Part shown: positions 1 through 9,314 of the stretch, piece after piece | How positions within the stretch are numbered: the first letter of the stretch is position 1 | Layout: each line of letters begins with the position of its first letter | DNA from: UBA981 sp942490995 | GTDB taxonomy: Bacteria > Pseudomonadota > Gammaproteobacteria > Ga0077536 | Direction: 5' to 3' | NCBI GenBank assembly: GCA_942490995.1 | Contig: CALOBG010000145.1 | Span: forward strand, 1-64,000 | Length of the DNA: 64,000 bases | Made by a program: the position numbers and the translations under genes | The notes under the pieces: model-generated | Told to the model about the DNA's origin: nothing | The model's database searches: none | What the model saw: the letters and a program-made list of their open reading frames with translations, nothing else

Positions 1-182
1 TGCCGTATTGCTCTTCAATTCTTTCTGGTGAACGAAAAGACCAGTTTATTCAAAATACATTGGCCCTGATGCGATTAGCCTAACGCCTTCAAACCTTGGA
101 AATGTAGCATTACTTTCAGAGGTAGTTCGTGAAAGAATACTGGAAATGAAAGAAAAGTGCCAAAAAATGAGACCTTGAGGCA

Positions 183-341
183 ATGGAAGAAACCTACGAA
201 ATGGTAGAAGGCAAAGAAGTTTTCACAGGGTATTTAGTGAAATACAGTTTCCAAAAAATAGAAAATGGCATGACCACAAGTTACCGTTATGCGATTAAAG
301 CTTCGCCATTTTTGGAAGTTTTGTCGACTGGATTGTATTAA
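183..341 (+). CDS. hypothetical protein fragment (Bacteroidetes side)
   Basis: A short open frame of 52 codons begins METYEMV-like (MEETYEMVEGKEV) and ends at TAA. The bases before it can be read as a related upstream part in another frame (about positions 90-178, with LSEVVRERILEMKEK), so this is probably the C-terminal end of a longer gene broken by an indel and cut by the window edge. I do not recognise the family. It faces the comEC remnant tail to tail. The coding signal is weak and rests only on the plausible amino-acid composition. Confidence 0.25.
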   Translation: MEETYEMVEGKEVFTGYLVKYSFQKIENGMTTSYRYAIKASPFLEVLSTGLY

Positions 342-461
342 AGTTTTGCAACAAAAGCACCTTCCGACAGAAAAATGTCCGCCAAAATCACTTTTAATCT
401 AGCCAAGGCATGAAGATGCAATCCCTTGCCTAAAGATTGATAATTACCAAAGTTTATTTTT

Positions 462-2330
462 TTAATCAAACTTCCGGCATTCCCCGTTTATGTGTATATC
501 GATAAAAGTCAAAGCAGCACATCTAAAATGAAAATTTTCTTTTCGCAATTCGAATACGCCTTTTTCTAACTTGTTATAGGTCAAATTACCAGGTCTGATC
601 TTTTGATACACTAAATAAATAAACGGATTTATGTATATCGTCGTCACTCAAATAAAACAATGAATTTCATCATCCATTTTGACACAAAAGGTTAAATGGG
701 TTTCGTTAAATACAACAAATTCATTTTTATTCAAATTGCTAAATCGCTGGTAAACAATAAAAAATACAAGTAAGCACAACCAACGTTGATCCAATAAAAT
801 ACCCATCGTCCTTTAGATAAAAAGACAACAGTACAAGACCAATTATTACAAAAAGCAGCACAACTTCTAAAAGGGAAATTTGAAAACCAGTCGCTGTTGG
901 AAGCCGGTAAATTTTTGAACCCATTGCACGAAGAAAAACATAGCCATTACCAATATCGACAAAGCCCAAGCAATTGCTCCGGAAATAAACGGAATAAATT
1001 GAATGGAGATCATTAGAATTCCTGCAATCAAAATGAGATTGGTTAGAGCCATCAATCCTAAATTGCTCAGCAAAAAAGTAATTCGGATATTGATAGCAAA
1101 GCAAGCGCAGCGGCAAAGTGAAAACTTGTGCAGACAGAGCAACCGCAGTACCATCCCAAATTAATTTCAGCCAACGATTAGAAAAAACAAAAACTTTGAA
1201 ATGGTTTTATGAATAATGTTCCAGCATCGCCAAATAGGACAATTGAAAACCTAAGTCAAGTATAGCAATAGCGGATCGTACAACAATAATATCATTGCCG
1301 AAGCCATTAAAACATTGATAGAATTATAATTTTTTCCAGATAGTTTAGCGATCGTCAAAAGGCTAAACATTACAAACTTACTAAAACTGAAGGTGAGAAA
1401 CCAGTAATCAAAGCATACAACCAAATAATTCCCACAATCACAGTCGCTCGATATTTACTAATCCACTTTGGAAAGCGACTCAGAACAAAAATAAGCATGG
1501 AAAGGCTAACCCAACATGAAGACCTGAAACAGCCAAAACGTGCATCGCAATCACCTAAAAGTGCGAACGCTTCGCTATCTAAATGACCATGATCTCCTAA
1601 GATTAAAGCTTTTGTTCTAATGTTTCAGGACGAAGCTTATTTTCATAAACATTTGGCTTAACATTCTATCCAATCGATTGAACCAACTTATGAGTATATT
1701 TTTTCTCTACTTCCAACGGCAAACTCCCCTTCTCTTAGAAACCCAATATGAGTTATACCTTTGGACTTCCAGTATGTTTCTGCATCAAATTCACCAGGAT
1801 TTCCCTTATTTTTAATTAATGGATGGCTCAATATCAGCTCCATCACCTTTTTCCAGTCCTTCAACATCATTATCAATGAGCAAAGGACTTTCTCATTCAA
1901 AGGAAATTTCTCGGCATATCGAAAAAGACATACTTTAATTTTAGAATTGCCTTGTTCCACCTCTTACTTTTAAAAGAAATATCAACAATTTTTGCTGTAA
2001 CGGTCGTCTTGAGAAATATACCGTTCATCAAAATTATCTTTTAAATGTGGAGAAGATTTTTGTTCAACAGATTGATAACCCAATGAAACGAACAGTAAAA
2101 ATACCAAACTGCCGCCGAAAGGTTGGAGCTTTTGTAAATAAGCAGCATTAAAAGGAAAATCATTGAGAATATTGTGTTCTCAAAATACATTCGAAATCCA
2201 GTCGTGGCCAACTATTCCGCTACAAAATCCAGCTGCAATTAATACGAAAATTCGGTTAGGAATAATTTCGACATAAGCGTTGTCTTTTTCAATGACATAA
2301 CTAAGTTAAATTTCTTATTCTGAAATATGA
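462..2330 (-). pseudogene. comEC: ComEC/Rec2-family competence protein, broken by multiple frameshifts
   Basis: ComEC is the inner-membrane channel that imports single-stranded DNA during natural transformation. Family blocks appear in the right order on the minus strand but in different frames. The DUF4131 motif NPGEFDAETYW lies near 1,790-1,825, then HVLAVSGLHVGL near 1,504-1,542. WLYALITGFSPSV follows near 1,385-1,425, then NSINVLMASAMILLLYDP near 1,270-1,330, and finally the membrane stretch LLSNLGLMALTNLILIAG near 1,010-1,075. The weaker reading VVFNETHLTFCVKM (about 660-715) and an ORF down to 462 may be the C-terminal region. At least four frame changes are needed. Because the neighbouring essential gene thrS shows the same damage, sequencing error is more likely than true decay. 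The N-terminal start is not resolvable. Confidence 0.75.
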
Positions 2331-2407
2331 AAATTTTTCTATTAATTACATCGCTAATCCCATCGAAATAAGGGATAAAAGTGTACGCACCAAAGTTTGA
2401 AGAATAA

Positions 2408-4411
2408 ATGATAAAGATTATCCTACCAGATGGCAGCGTTCGTGAGTATCCGAAAGGAACTTCCGCTATGGACGTGGCACTAGTATTTCAGAAGGTTTGG
2501 CGCGAAACGCTAAGGGTGCCAAAGTGAACAATGTGGTTCAAGATGCAAACATTCCAATGGAAGCAGATTCCACCTTGAGCTTGTTAACCTGGAATGATGA
2601 GGAAGGAAAATCTACCATGTGGCACTCTTCGGCTCACTTAATGGCTGAAGCGATTGAATTTTATTACCCCGGTGGAAATTGGCTATTGGACCTCCTGTTG
2701 AAAATGGTTTTTACTATGATGTAGATTGTGGCATGGATCACACCATTCAGAAACCGATTTAGAGAATGAAGATAAATTGATGGAATTGGCACGTGAACCA
2801 AAGCTGATTTCTCAAGTGCGTCGCAGAAATTTCTAAATCAGATGCAATATCCAACTTCAAAGTAAGACAAGTAGTCGATATAAATTGGATTACGGATTGA
2901 AAACCTGAACGACGGAAAATTACATTTTTATCATTCAAGGCATTGCACGGACTTATGTAGTGGAGCACACATTCCAGTCACACTGGAATTGTAATCCGAA
3001 AGAAATAATTGATCGTAAGTTGCGGGCGCATACGGGAGTGCAGACCAAACTAAAACAATGGACGATGTATTTACTGGAATTTCATTTCCTAGAACAAAAA
3101 GAATTGCGAGTGAGTTGATTTAGAGTTATTTAGAAAAAGTAGAATTGCCCAAACCACGCGTGATCATGAAAACTGAAGCGAAAGATGGACTTGTTGCACT
3201 TTTTTCAACCAGAAAAAGTTAGGTCAAGGGTTTCCTTTACCTTGTGGTTGCCTAGAAAGGAGCCGCATTGCGTTAACGTTTGGAAAATTTCATGAAAAGG
3301 GAACTTCTTAAGCACACTTCCGAAAAAAGGAGGTTACGATCAGGTAATTACTCCGCATATTGGAAGTAAAGAACTTTACGTTTGTTCTGGTCACTACGCC
3401 AAATATGGAAAAGATTCATTCCAGCCAATAAACACTCCAGATGAGGATGAAGAATTTTTGCTAAAACCAATGAACTGTCCTCACCACTGTGAAATTTACA
3501 AATCGTCACCAAAATCTTATAAAGATTTGCCTATTCGTTTTGCAGAATTTGGAACGGTTTACCGATACGAACAAAGTGGTGAATTACATGGTTTAACTCG
3601 CGTTAGAGGATTTACTCAAGATGATGCGCATATTTTCTGTACTCAAGATCAGGTAAAAGATGAGTTCAAAAAAGTAATTGACCTTGTTCTTTACATTTTC
3701 AAGACATTAGATTTTAAGAATTTCAAGGCTCAGATATCCTTAAGAGATCCTGAAACTCCAGAAAAATATATTGGAGAAGATGCAAATTGGGACAAAGCTG
3801 AAAACGCAATTATTGAGGCAGCAGCTGAAAAAGGCTTAAACACAGTTGTTGAATACGGCGAAGCTGCTTTTTATGGTCCCAAGCTAGATTTCATGGTTGA
3901 AGACGCTTTAGGAAGAGAATGGCAATTGGGAACAATTCAAGTAGATTACAACCTACCAGAGCGATTCGAATTGGAATATACAGGTTCTGATAATCAAAAA
4001 CATAGACCAGTAATGATCCACCGAGCACCATTCGGATCAATGGAAAGATTCGTTGCTGTATTGCTTGAGCACTGTGCAGGAGACTTCCCACTTTGGTTAA
4101 CAACTGACCAAGTCGCAATTTTACCTCTTAGTGAGAATTACAATGAATACGCTGAAAACCTTTTAGAATTGCTAAATAATTACGATATTCGCGGATTCGT
4201 TGACGATCGTAACGAAAAGGTAGGTAAGAAAATTAGAGATTCGGAACTCGGGAAAATTCCATTTATGCTGATTGTTGGAGAAAAAGAAGCCGAAAACAAT
4301 CAAGTGTCTGTGAGACAGCGTGGTGGAGGTGACTTAGGAGCAATGGGTATTGATACTTTCGCCGACTTAATAAACAAATCGATTGAAAACGAACTAGCTT
4401 TAAACGTTTAA
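2408..4411 (+). CDS. thrS: threonyl-tRNA synthetase (5' half frameshifted)
   Basis: ThrRS charges tRNA-Thr in the cytoplasm. The start MIKIILPDGSV is the N-terminal TGS domain. The editing-domain motif HSSAHLMAEAI lies near 2,620-2,655. From about 2,725 to 3,458 the frame must be changed several times, although family segments such as a GFPLP-L-RGAALRERLENF-like stretch remain readable. From 3,458 to the stop the sequence is intact: class II motif 2 region (MNCPHHCEIY, RYEQSGELHGLTRVRGFTQDD), the catalytic core (FGPKLDF-like FYGPKLDF), motif 3 (HRAPFGSMERF) and the anticodon-binding domain ending at 4,411. It heads the classic thrS-infC-rpmI-rplT operon, with infC starting 7 bases after the stop. 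The indels resemble sequence error, since the gene is essential. Confidence 0.9.
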
Positions 4412-4418
4412 GAACTTA

Positions 4419-4970
4419 ATGAGAAGACCAAATAACAAAAGAAAATTTGTAAAAAGACAGGAAGAAGATCCCCATAGAATCAATGAAAAGATATTGGTTA
4501 GAGAGGTTCGATTAGTAATGGAAGGGCAAGAGCCTCAAGTTATGTCTACAGATGCGGCAATTAAATTGGCAGATGAAGAAGGTTTAGACCTTGTTGAAAT
4601 TTCACCAAAAGCTGTTCCTCCGGTTTGTAAAATTCTTGATTATAAAAAGTTCTTATACAACCAAAAGCGTAAGCAAAAAGAGCTTAAAGCGAAGCAGAGT
4701 AAAGTTGTATTAAAAGAAATTAGATTCGGACCAAATACCGATGATCACGATTTCGATTTTAAACTTGCCCACGCTAAGAAGTTCTTAGAAGATGGAAGCA
4801 AATTAAAAGCATATGTTTTCTTTAGAGGACGTACAATTGTTTTTAAAGATAGAGGAGAAATATTATTATTGCGTTTAGCACAAGAACTTGCAGAATACGG
4901 AGTTGTTGAGCAAATGCCAAAATTGGAAGGTAAGCGTATGATTATGCTTATTAACCCTAAGAAGAAATGA
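4419..4970 (+). CDS. infC: translation initiation factor IF-3
   Basis: IF-3 binds the 30S subunit, keeps the subunits apart and proofreads initiator tRNA selection. The 183-residue frame is intact. The N-terminal domain contains RINEKI and GLDLVEISPKAVPPVCKILDY, and the linker and C-terminal domain contain KEIRFGPNTDDHDFDFKLAHAKKFL and GRTIVFKDRGEILL-like segments. The start ATG lies 7 bases after thrS. Many infC genes use AUU or other rare starts, but here ATG sits at the correct place. It belongs to the thrS-infC-rpmI-rplT translation operon. AT-rich codon use matches thrS and differs sharply from everything after 5,530. Confidence 0.96.
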   Translation: MRRPNNKRKFVKRQEEDPHRINEKILVREVRLVMEGQEPQVMSTDAAIKLADEEGLDLVEISPKAVPPVCKILDYKKFLYNQKRKQKELKAKQSKVVLKEIRFGPNTDDHDFDFKLAHAKKFLEDGSKLKAYVFFRGRTIVFKDRGEILLLRLAQELAEYGVVEQMPKLEGKRMIMLINPKKK

Positions 4971-4985
4971 TCAATGAGGAATGCA

Positions 4986-5015
4986 AAATGTTGAATAATT
5001 CATAACTCAACATTT
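4986..5015 (+). other. stem-loop between infC and rpmI
   Basis: A 9-bp perfect stem (AAATGTTGA paired with TCAACATTT) encloses a 12-base loop in the infC-rpmI spacer. There is no T-tract after it, so it is not an obvious intrinsic terminator. In other bacteria L20 and its leader control this operon, but I cannot assign that role here from the sequence. Confidence 0.4.
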
Positions 5016-5069
5016 CTAATTCATCATTGCAAAAGAAGCTATATAGAGGTAACTTAAAATTGAAGAGAG

Positions 5070-5267
5070 ATGCCAAAAATGAAAACTAAATCTAGTGCTA
5101 AGAAGAGATTCACTATCACTGGAAGCGGTAAAATCAAGAGAAAACACGCTTTTAAAAGTCACATTCTAACGAAGAAGACGAAAAAGCAAAAGCGTAATTT
5201 AACGCATGATGGATTAGTATCTAAAGTTGATACTCCAAACATCAAGCAACAATTGTGTATGAAATAG
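5070..5267 (+). CDS. rpmI: 50S ribosomal protein L35
   Basis: L35 is a small, basic large-subunit protein. The 65-residue frame begins MPKMKTKSSAKKRF, which is highly typical of Bacteroidetes L35, and runs through KRKHAFKSHILTKKTKKQKR to a normal-length C-terminus (IKQQLCMK). It sits between infC and rplT, as in most bacteria. The reading frame is complete with no sign of damage, unlike the first 3.4 kb of the window. Confidence 0.96.
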   Translation: MPKMKTKSSAKKRFTITGSGKIKRKHAFKSHILTKKTKKQKRNLTHDGLVSKVDTPNIKQQLCMK

Positions 5268-5356
5268 TCATACTCAGGTTTATTTTATTTAACCAAGTAA
5301 TGAGTAACCAAGCCATCTGAAATAGTGATGCACTCCTTATTAAAAAACAAAAATTT

Positions 5357-5527
5357 ATGCCAAGATCAGTAAATCATGTTGCTTCAAGAGCACGTCGTAA
5401 AGAGGTAATGAAGCATGCCAAAGGTTACTTTGGAAGAAGAAAAAACGTTTGGACAGTAGCCAAAATTGCCGTTGAAAAAGGGTGGTTATACGCTTACGAA
5501 GGACGTAAACAAAAAGAAAAGAAACTT
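5357..5527 (+). CDS. rplT: 50S ribosomal protein L20, truncated at the chimeric junction
   Basis: L20 binds 23S rRNA early in large-subunit assembly. The first 55 or so residues are clear: MPRSVNHVASRARRKEVMK, then HAKGYFGRRKNVWTVAKIAVEKG and YAYEGRKQKEK. A normal L20 is about 115-118 residues and would continue with an RNFR-type motif. Here the sequence changes abruptly into GC-rich DNA that is the 3' part of a protease gene on the opposite strand. The open frame to 5,590 is only readthrough across the junction. The gene is genuine but incomplete, and its end is defined by the chimera, not by a stop codon. Confidence 0.9.
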
Positions 5528-5540
5528 CCCTGCCACGCCG
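5520..5540. other. junction between AT-rich Bacteroidetes and GC-rich gammaproteobacterial DNA
   Basis: Left of this point rplT is intact and AT-rich. Right of it a DegQ-type gene on the minus strand reads in frame up to RGSPAWQ, the start of a canonical GSPAxxAGL element in its second PDZ domain, and then turns into nonsense. Both genes are interrupted by each other within about 15 bases, and base composition switches at the same place. This is best explained by an artificial join (chimeric read, clone or assembly). Confidence 0.85.
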
Positions 5541-6747
5541 GCGAGCCGCGTTCGATGTCATACACCATGACCCCTTCGATACGCCCGTAGGCCGGCGCGT
5601 CTTCCGGGATCTCACCGATGGTGGTGCTGGCCAGACGCACGTTCTTGAACTTCTTGCCTTCCACCTGCTCGTCGCGCGCGCGGACTTCGACCTGCGCCTT
5701 CAAGCGTGTGCCGTTGCGCAGGTATTCGAGTTCCAGGCGGTCGCCGACACGGGCCAGGCCGATCTGGTTACGCAGGTGGGCGGCGCTGGTAATACGCCGT
5801 CCATTGACGGCGGTGACCACGTCGCCAGGGCGCAGACCGGCAGCCGCGGCCGGCGAATCGTCGATGATGTTGACCAGCACCGCACCGTCGCTGGCCGGCA
5901 GCCCGAAAGCTTCGACCAGCTCGGGGCTGAGGTCCTGGAACTGGGTGCCGAGAAAACCGCGCTGCACTTCGCCGAACTCGATGAGCTGGTTCATGATCTG
6001 GCTGGCCATGTTGACCGGGATCGCGAAACCGATGCCGATGTTGCCACCGCTTTGCGAAAAGATCGCGGTATTGATCCCGACCAGCTCGCCGCGCAGATTG
6101 ACCAGCGCGCCGCCCGAGTTGCCCGGGTTGATCGAAGCATCGGTCTGGATCAGATCCTCGTAGCCGGTGATCCCCAGGCCGGAGCGCGCCAGCGCGCTGA
6201 TGATCCCCGAGGTCACGGTCTGGCCGAGACCGAAAGGATTGCCGATCGCGACCACAAAATCACCGACGCGCAGGGTTTCCGAATCGGCCAGCGCGATGGC
6301 CTTGAGGTTATCGGCCGGGATCCGCACCACCGCGACATCGGTATCGGGATCGCTGCCGACCAGCTCGGCAGTAAAATTGCGCCCGTCGCGCAGATTCACG
6401 GTGATCTCGTCGGCGTTGGCGATGACGTGATTATTGGTCATCACCAGGCCGCGCGCGGCGTCGACGATGACGCCCGACCCCAGGCTTTGGGTTTTACGCT
6501 GCAGGGGACGCTGCGGCACGTTGAAAAAGCGGCGAAAAAACGGATCGTTGAACAGCGGGTTGCCACGCAACTCGACGTGCCCGGCGGTAGCTATATTGAC
6601 CACCGCCGGGGTCACCTCCTCGAGCATCGGCGCGAGACTCGGCATAACCTGCCCGTCAACCGCGGCCGGCAGGGCTGCGGGCAGCGGCCCCGCACTGAGA
6701 CAGCCGATCAGCATGACGGCGATGCGGGGCAGGGAAATAAAGTGCAT
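5530..6747 (-). CDS. periplasmic serine protease of the DegQ/HtrA type, C-terminus cut off
   Basis: HtrA/Deg proteases degrade misfolded envelope proteins in the periplasm. A signal peptide occupies roughly residues 1-28. The trypsin-like domain carries H107 (TNNHVIA), D137 (DTDVAVV) and S211 (INPGNSGGAL). PDZ1 follows (RGFLGTQFQ ... GAVLVNII ... SPAAAAGLRPGDVV). PDZ2 has begun (GVMVYDIERGSPAWQ) when the sequence stops at the junction, so only its start is present. Two PDZ domains point to DegQ/DegP rather than DegS. The start ATG lies 5 bases after the coq7 stop on the same strand, so the two probably share a transcript. Confidence 0.93.
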
Positions 6748-6752
6748 AACAG

Positions 6753-7388
6753 CTACACCCAGTAGGCCAGGGTGGTCATCACACGCGCCTGCAGGGCCAT
6801 CACCCGTGCCACCCAGTTCGGCAGGGGACGCGCGCCGGCGGCGGCCTCGGCGGCGTGGCGGGCCTCGTCGGCGCGCATATGTTCAACCACCGCCCGGCTG
6901 CGCAGGTCGTCCGCCGGCAATGCTTCGAGGTGGCCGTCCAGATGACGCACCACCTGGCGCTCGGTTTCTTCGACAAACGCCATGCTCCAGCGGTCTCCGG
7001 CCGCCGACGCGGCCAGTCCCAGCACCAGGGCGCCGCCGTACCAGGCCACATTGAGGCGGCTGGGACGGGCATCGAGCTCTTTGAGCCGGGTTTCGCACCA
7101 GAACAGGTGATCGCCCTCCTCGGCCGCGGCGCGGCTGAGCGCGTCATAGGTGTTAGCGCTGCGTGCGAGCAGCGACTGGCCGACGTACAGGGCTTGGGCA
7201 CAGACCTCGCCGCTGTGATTGACCCGCATCAGGCCGGCCGCGTGGCGCCGGGCTGGTGGTGCCAGCAGCGTCACCGCGATATCCGTAGCCGGATAGGGGC
7301 GGCGCTGGTGCCTGCCGCTGCCCGCCAACGAACGCAGCAGCCGGTCGAAACGCAGCAGCGCATGGTCGCTCGAGCTCAGCTTACGCAT
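6753..7388 (-). CDS. coq7: 5-demethoxyubiquinol hydroxylase (demethoxyubiquinone hydroxylase)
   Basis: Coq7 hydroxylates 5-demethoxyubiquinol, the penultimate step of aerobic ubiquinone synthesis, using a ferritin-like di-iron centre at the inner membrane. The protein is 211 residues, the usual length. Iron ligands are visible: E61 (NHSGE), E91 and H94 (EEGDH), an Glu in FVEETE (about 139-143), and E174 and H177 (ADEARH). I chose the start MRKLSSSDH because upstream extensions run into the divergent rplM promoter. It is transcribed away from rplM, with the protease gene downstream. Presence of Coq7 supports an aerobic, ubiquinone-using proteobacterium. Confidence 0.95.
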   Translation of the reverse strand: MRKLSSSDHALLRFDRLLRSLAGSGRHQRRPYPATDIAVTLLAPPARRHAAGLMRVNHSGEVCAQALYVGQSLLARSANTYDALSRAAAEEGDHLFWCETRLKELDARPSRLNVAWYGGALVLGLAASAAGDRWSMAFVEETERQVVRHLDGHLEALPADDLRSRAVVEHMRADEARHAAEAAAGARPLPNWVARVMALQARVMTTLAYWV

Positions 7389-7466
7389 GAGTGGGCCGGG
7401 CCTTTTGCGGGCGCTTTGCCCACCCTCGAACAGGGCCGAAATATGGCGAAAATACAGGGTTTTGCA

Positions 7467-7495
7467 TTGACACTCACGGACGGTATCCGTACCAT
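7467..7495 (+). promoter_or_regulatory. sigma-70-like promoter for rplM-rpsI
   Basis: TTGACA (7,467-7,472) is a perfect -35 box. It is followed after 17 bases by TACCAT (7,490-7,495), a 4/6 match to the -10 box, 34 bases before the rplM start. The position in the divergent coq7/rplM spacer fits. This is prediction from consensus only. Confidence 0.6.
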
Positions 7496-7529
7496 TGCGC
7501 CTCTTTTTTCCAGCCCTTTGCTCGAAGTC

Positions 7530-7958
7530 ATGAAAACTTACACTGCGACCCCGGCCACAATCAAACGTGATTGGTACGTCGTCGACGCCAACGACCAGGT
7601 GCTTGGCAGGCTTGCGACCGAAGTCGCACGACGCCTGCGCGGCAAGCACAAGCCACAATATACCCCGCACATGGATACCGGTGACTACATTGTTATCGTC
7701 AATGCGGACAAGGTCCGCGTCACCGGCAACAAAACCGAAGACAAAATCTATTATCGTCACTCCGGATTTATCGGCGGCCTGAAGACCATCAACTTCGCCA
7801 AGCTGCAGGAGAAATCACCGCATACGATTATCGAGCGCGCGGTCAAAGGCATGCTGCCGAAAGGCCCGCTCGGTCGTGCGATGTTCCGCAAACTGAAGAT
7901 TTATTCCGGCGCTGAACATCAGCACGCCGCCCAGCAGCCGATCCAACTGGAACTCTGA
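7530..7958 (+). CDS. rplM: 50S ribosomal protein L13
   Basis: L13 is an early-assembly protein of the large ribosomal subunit. The 142-residue protein starts MKTYTATPATIKRDWYVVDA and contains the family signature LGRLATEVARRLRGKHK and KGMLPKGPLGRAMFRKLKIY. A longer in-frame extension upstream covers the promoter and coq7, so the ATG at 7,530 is the real start. rpsI follows after 4 bases, the conserved proteobacterial rplM-rpsI operon. Length and sequence are normal for gammaproteobacteria. Confidence 0.98.
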   Translation: MKTYTATPATIKRDWYVVDANDQVLGRLATEVARRLRGKHKPQYTPHMDTGDYIVIVNADKVRVTGNKTEDKIYYRHSGFIGGLKTINFAKLQEKSPHTIIERAVKGMLPKGPLGRAMFRKLKIYSGAEHQHAAQQPIQLEL

Positions 7959-7962
7959 TCCC

Positions 7963-8355
7963 ATGGCACAAGAAACTCTTTACAGCACCGGACGACGCAA
8001 AACGTCGGCGGCGCGCGTGTTCCTGCAGCGCGGCTCGGGCAATATCCTCGTCAACGGCAAACCGGTCGACGAGTATTTCGGTCGCGAGACCGGCCGTATG
8101 ATCGTTCGCCAGCCGCTGGAAACGGTCAACATGGCCCACGACTTCGACGTCAATGTCACGGTCATCGGCGGCGGCAACACCGGCCAGGCCGGCGCCATCC
8201 GCCACGGCATTACCCGCGCACTGATCGAATACGATGAAACCCTGCGCCGTCCGTTACGCGTAGCCGGCTTCGTCACCCGCGACGACCGCAAGGTCGAACG
8301 CAAGAAAGTGGGCCTGCGCAAAGCACGCAAACGTCCGCAGTACTCGAAACGATAA
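7963..8355 (+). CDS. rpsI: 30S ribosomal protein S9
   Basis: S9 sits in the 30S head with its C-terminal tail reaching the P-site tRNA. The 130-residue protein has the typical start (YSTGRRKTSAARVFL), the GQAGAIRHGITRAL helix and the basic tail ending KKVGLRKARKRPQYSKR. It is cotranscribed with rplM. tRNA-Gln begins 41 bases after the stop and may be part of the same transcription unit, since no terminator is visible in between. Confidence 0.98.
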   Translation: MAQETLYSTGRRKTSAARVFLQRGSGNILVNGKPVDEYFGRETGRMIVRQPLETVNMAHDFDVNVTVIGGGNTGQAGAIRHGITRALIEYDETLRRPLRVAGFVTRDDRKVERKKVGLRKARKRPQYSKR

Positions 8356-8396
8356 CCGCGAGGCCGCGCTAGTACGGGGTCCCGAAAACCGTCCCC

Positions 8397-8470
8397 TGGG
8401 GGATCGTCTAACGGTAGGACAGCGGACTCTGACTCCGCCAGTCTAGGTTCGAATCCTAGTCCCCCAGCCA
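8397..8470 (+). tRNA. tRNA-Gln (anticodon CTG)
   Basis: A 7-bp acceptor stem (TGGGGGA with TCCCCCA) encloses D arm, anticodon arm GCGGA-CTCTGAC-TCCGC with anticodon CTG, and T arm with GGTTCGAATCC. Discriminator G and an encoded CCA follow. The 3' end is immediately followed by a terminator, and its tail sequence is repeated several times nearby (8,505-8,545, 8,638-8,727, 14,024-14,078). Confidence 0.95.
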
Positions 8471-8819
8471 ACTCAGAGAAAAGAGCCCACCGGGCTCTTT
8501 TTTTGAGTTGGCTGGGGGGACCGGCCCTGATTCGAACCTATCGTTCGACTGATTTGCAAAAGCAAATCAGGACGCCGGAGCAAAGCGACGGCGCCCCGCA
8601 GGGGTGAGCATGCGCCTAAGCGCATGCGAATCAATCCCTAGTCCCCTCAACCCACTCGAGGCCAAAAAACCTTCCAGGGCTCTTTTTTTTGAGTTGGCTG
8701 GGGAACTGAACCTGATTCGAACCTATCGTTCGACTGATTTGCGAAAGCAAATCAGGACGCCGGAGCACAGCGACGGCGCCCTGCAGGGTGAGCATGCGCC
8801 TAAGCGCATGCGAATCAAT
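8456..8819. repeat. diverged 182-bp tandem repeat containing tRNA-tail fragments and palindromes
   Basis: Two units (8,456-8,637 and 8,638-8,819) align with an offset of 182. Each holds the tRNA 3' tail plus terminator region and an inverted tRNA T-arm fragment (CTGATTCGAACC, the complement of GGTTCGAATCAG). Each also has the hairpin GATTTGC-n-GCAAATC and the palindrome GCATGCGCCTAAGCGCATGC. The first copy keeps the strong terminator, while the second has lost one arm. No gene is visible here. The inverted tRNA fragments suggest repeated insertion or duplication events using the tRNA end. Confidence 0.7.
8479..8504 (+). terminator. intrinsic terminator after tRNA-Gln
   Basis: The hairpin AAAGAGCCC-ACC-GGGCTCTTT followed by a T-run makes a strong Rho-independent terminator. 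It sits inside a larger inverted repeat: CCCCCAGCCAACTCA upstream is mirrored by TGAGTTGGCTGGGGG downstream (8,461-8,519). The same terminator with flanks recurs at 14,024-14,078. Confidence 0.9.
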
Positions 8820-9314
8820 CCGACTGCCTCGGTGATCGCCTGCTTCTGCGCAACCGCGTTAGCGTCGAGCGTGGCCTTCAGGTTCTGGATTTCCGCATCC
8901 TTCGTTGCCGCGGTCCGCTGCAGCTCCTATGAGAACCTTGCCTCGGCTACGTTGGAAGCGGCCTGGCTGGCATGCTTCAGTTGTGATGGTTCGTTGGCCA
9001 GCGCGTCGCGCTCTTTTTCAACGGTGTTCAGGGCGTCGATCACGGCAAGTTTCCGCTCGACCTCGCCGGCATCGAGCCTGGCCTTCAACTCCTGTATCTC
9101 GGCGTCCCTCGCTGCGGCCGCCTTCTGCATTTCACTGCTCAGCTCGCTCCTGGCGAGTTTGACGGCGGTTTGCTTATCCTGCGCGGCCAGGTCCAGCCGC
9201 TCATGCAACTGCTTCTCAAAATCGCTGTCGCGGACCTGCTTCAGTATGTCTGCATACCCGGCTTCATCGATCTTGAACGCCTTTCCGCGGTGCGCGGCAG
9301 ATGATTTCATGCAT
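8818..9314 (-). pseudogene. remnant of a DUF2130-type protein (N-terminal part)
   Basis: On the minus strand MHEIIC is followed, after a frame change, by KAFKIDEAGYADILKQVRD and FEKQLHERLDLAAQDKQTAVKLA. This is the N-terminal zinc-ribbon-like start and coiled coil typical of DUF2130 proteins, whose function is unknown. A heptad-like coiled coil (MQKAAAARDAEIQELKARL) continues to about 8,927. It then goes on in another frame (RTAATKDAEIQNLKATL) to about 8,820, where homology ends at the repeat boundary. The C-terminal nuclease-like region of the family is missing. At least two frameshifts and truncation make this a dead gene. Identification of DUF2130 is from memory of the family. Confidence 0.55.

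Noticed and set aside
5618..6765. large plus-strand frames opposite the protease and coq7 genes
   Set aside because: These are antisense shadows in GC-rich DNA. The minus-strand genes have catalytic motifs and normal lengths.
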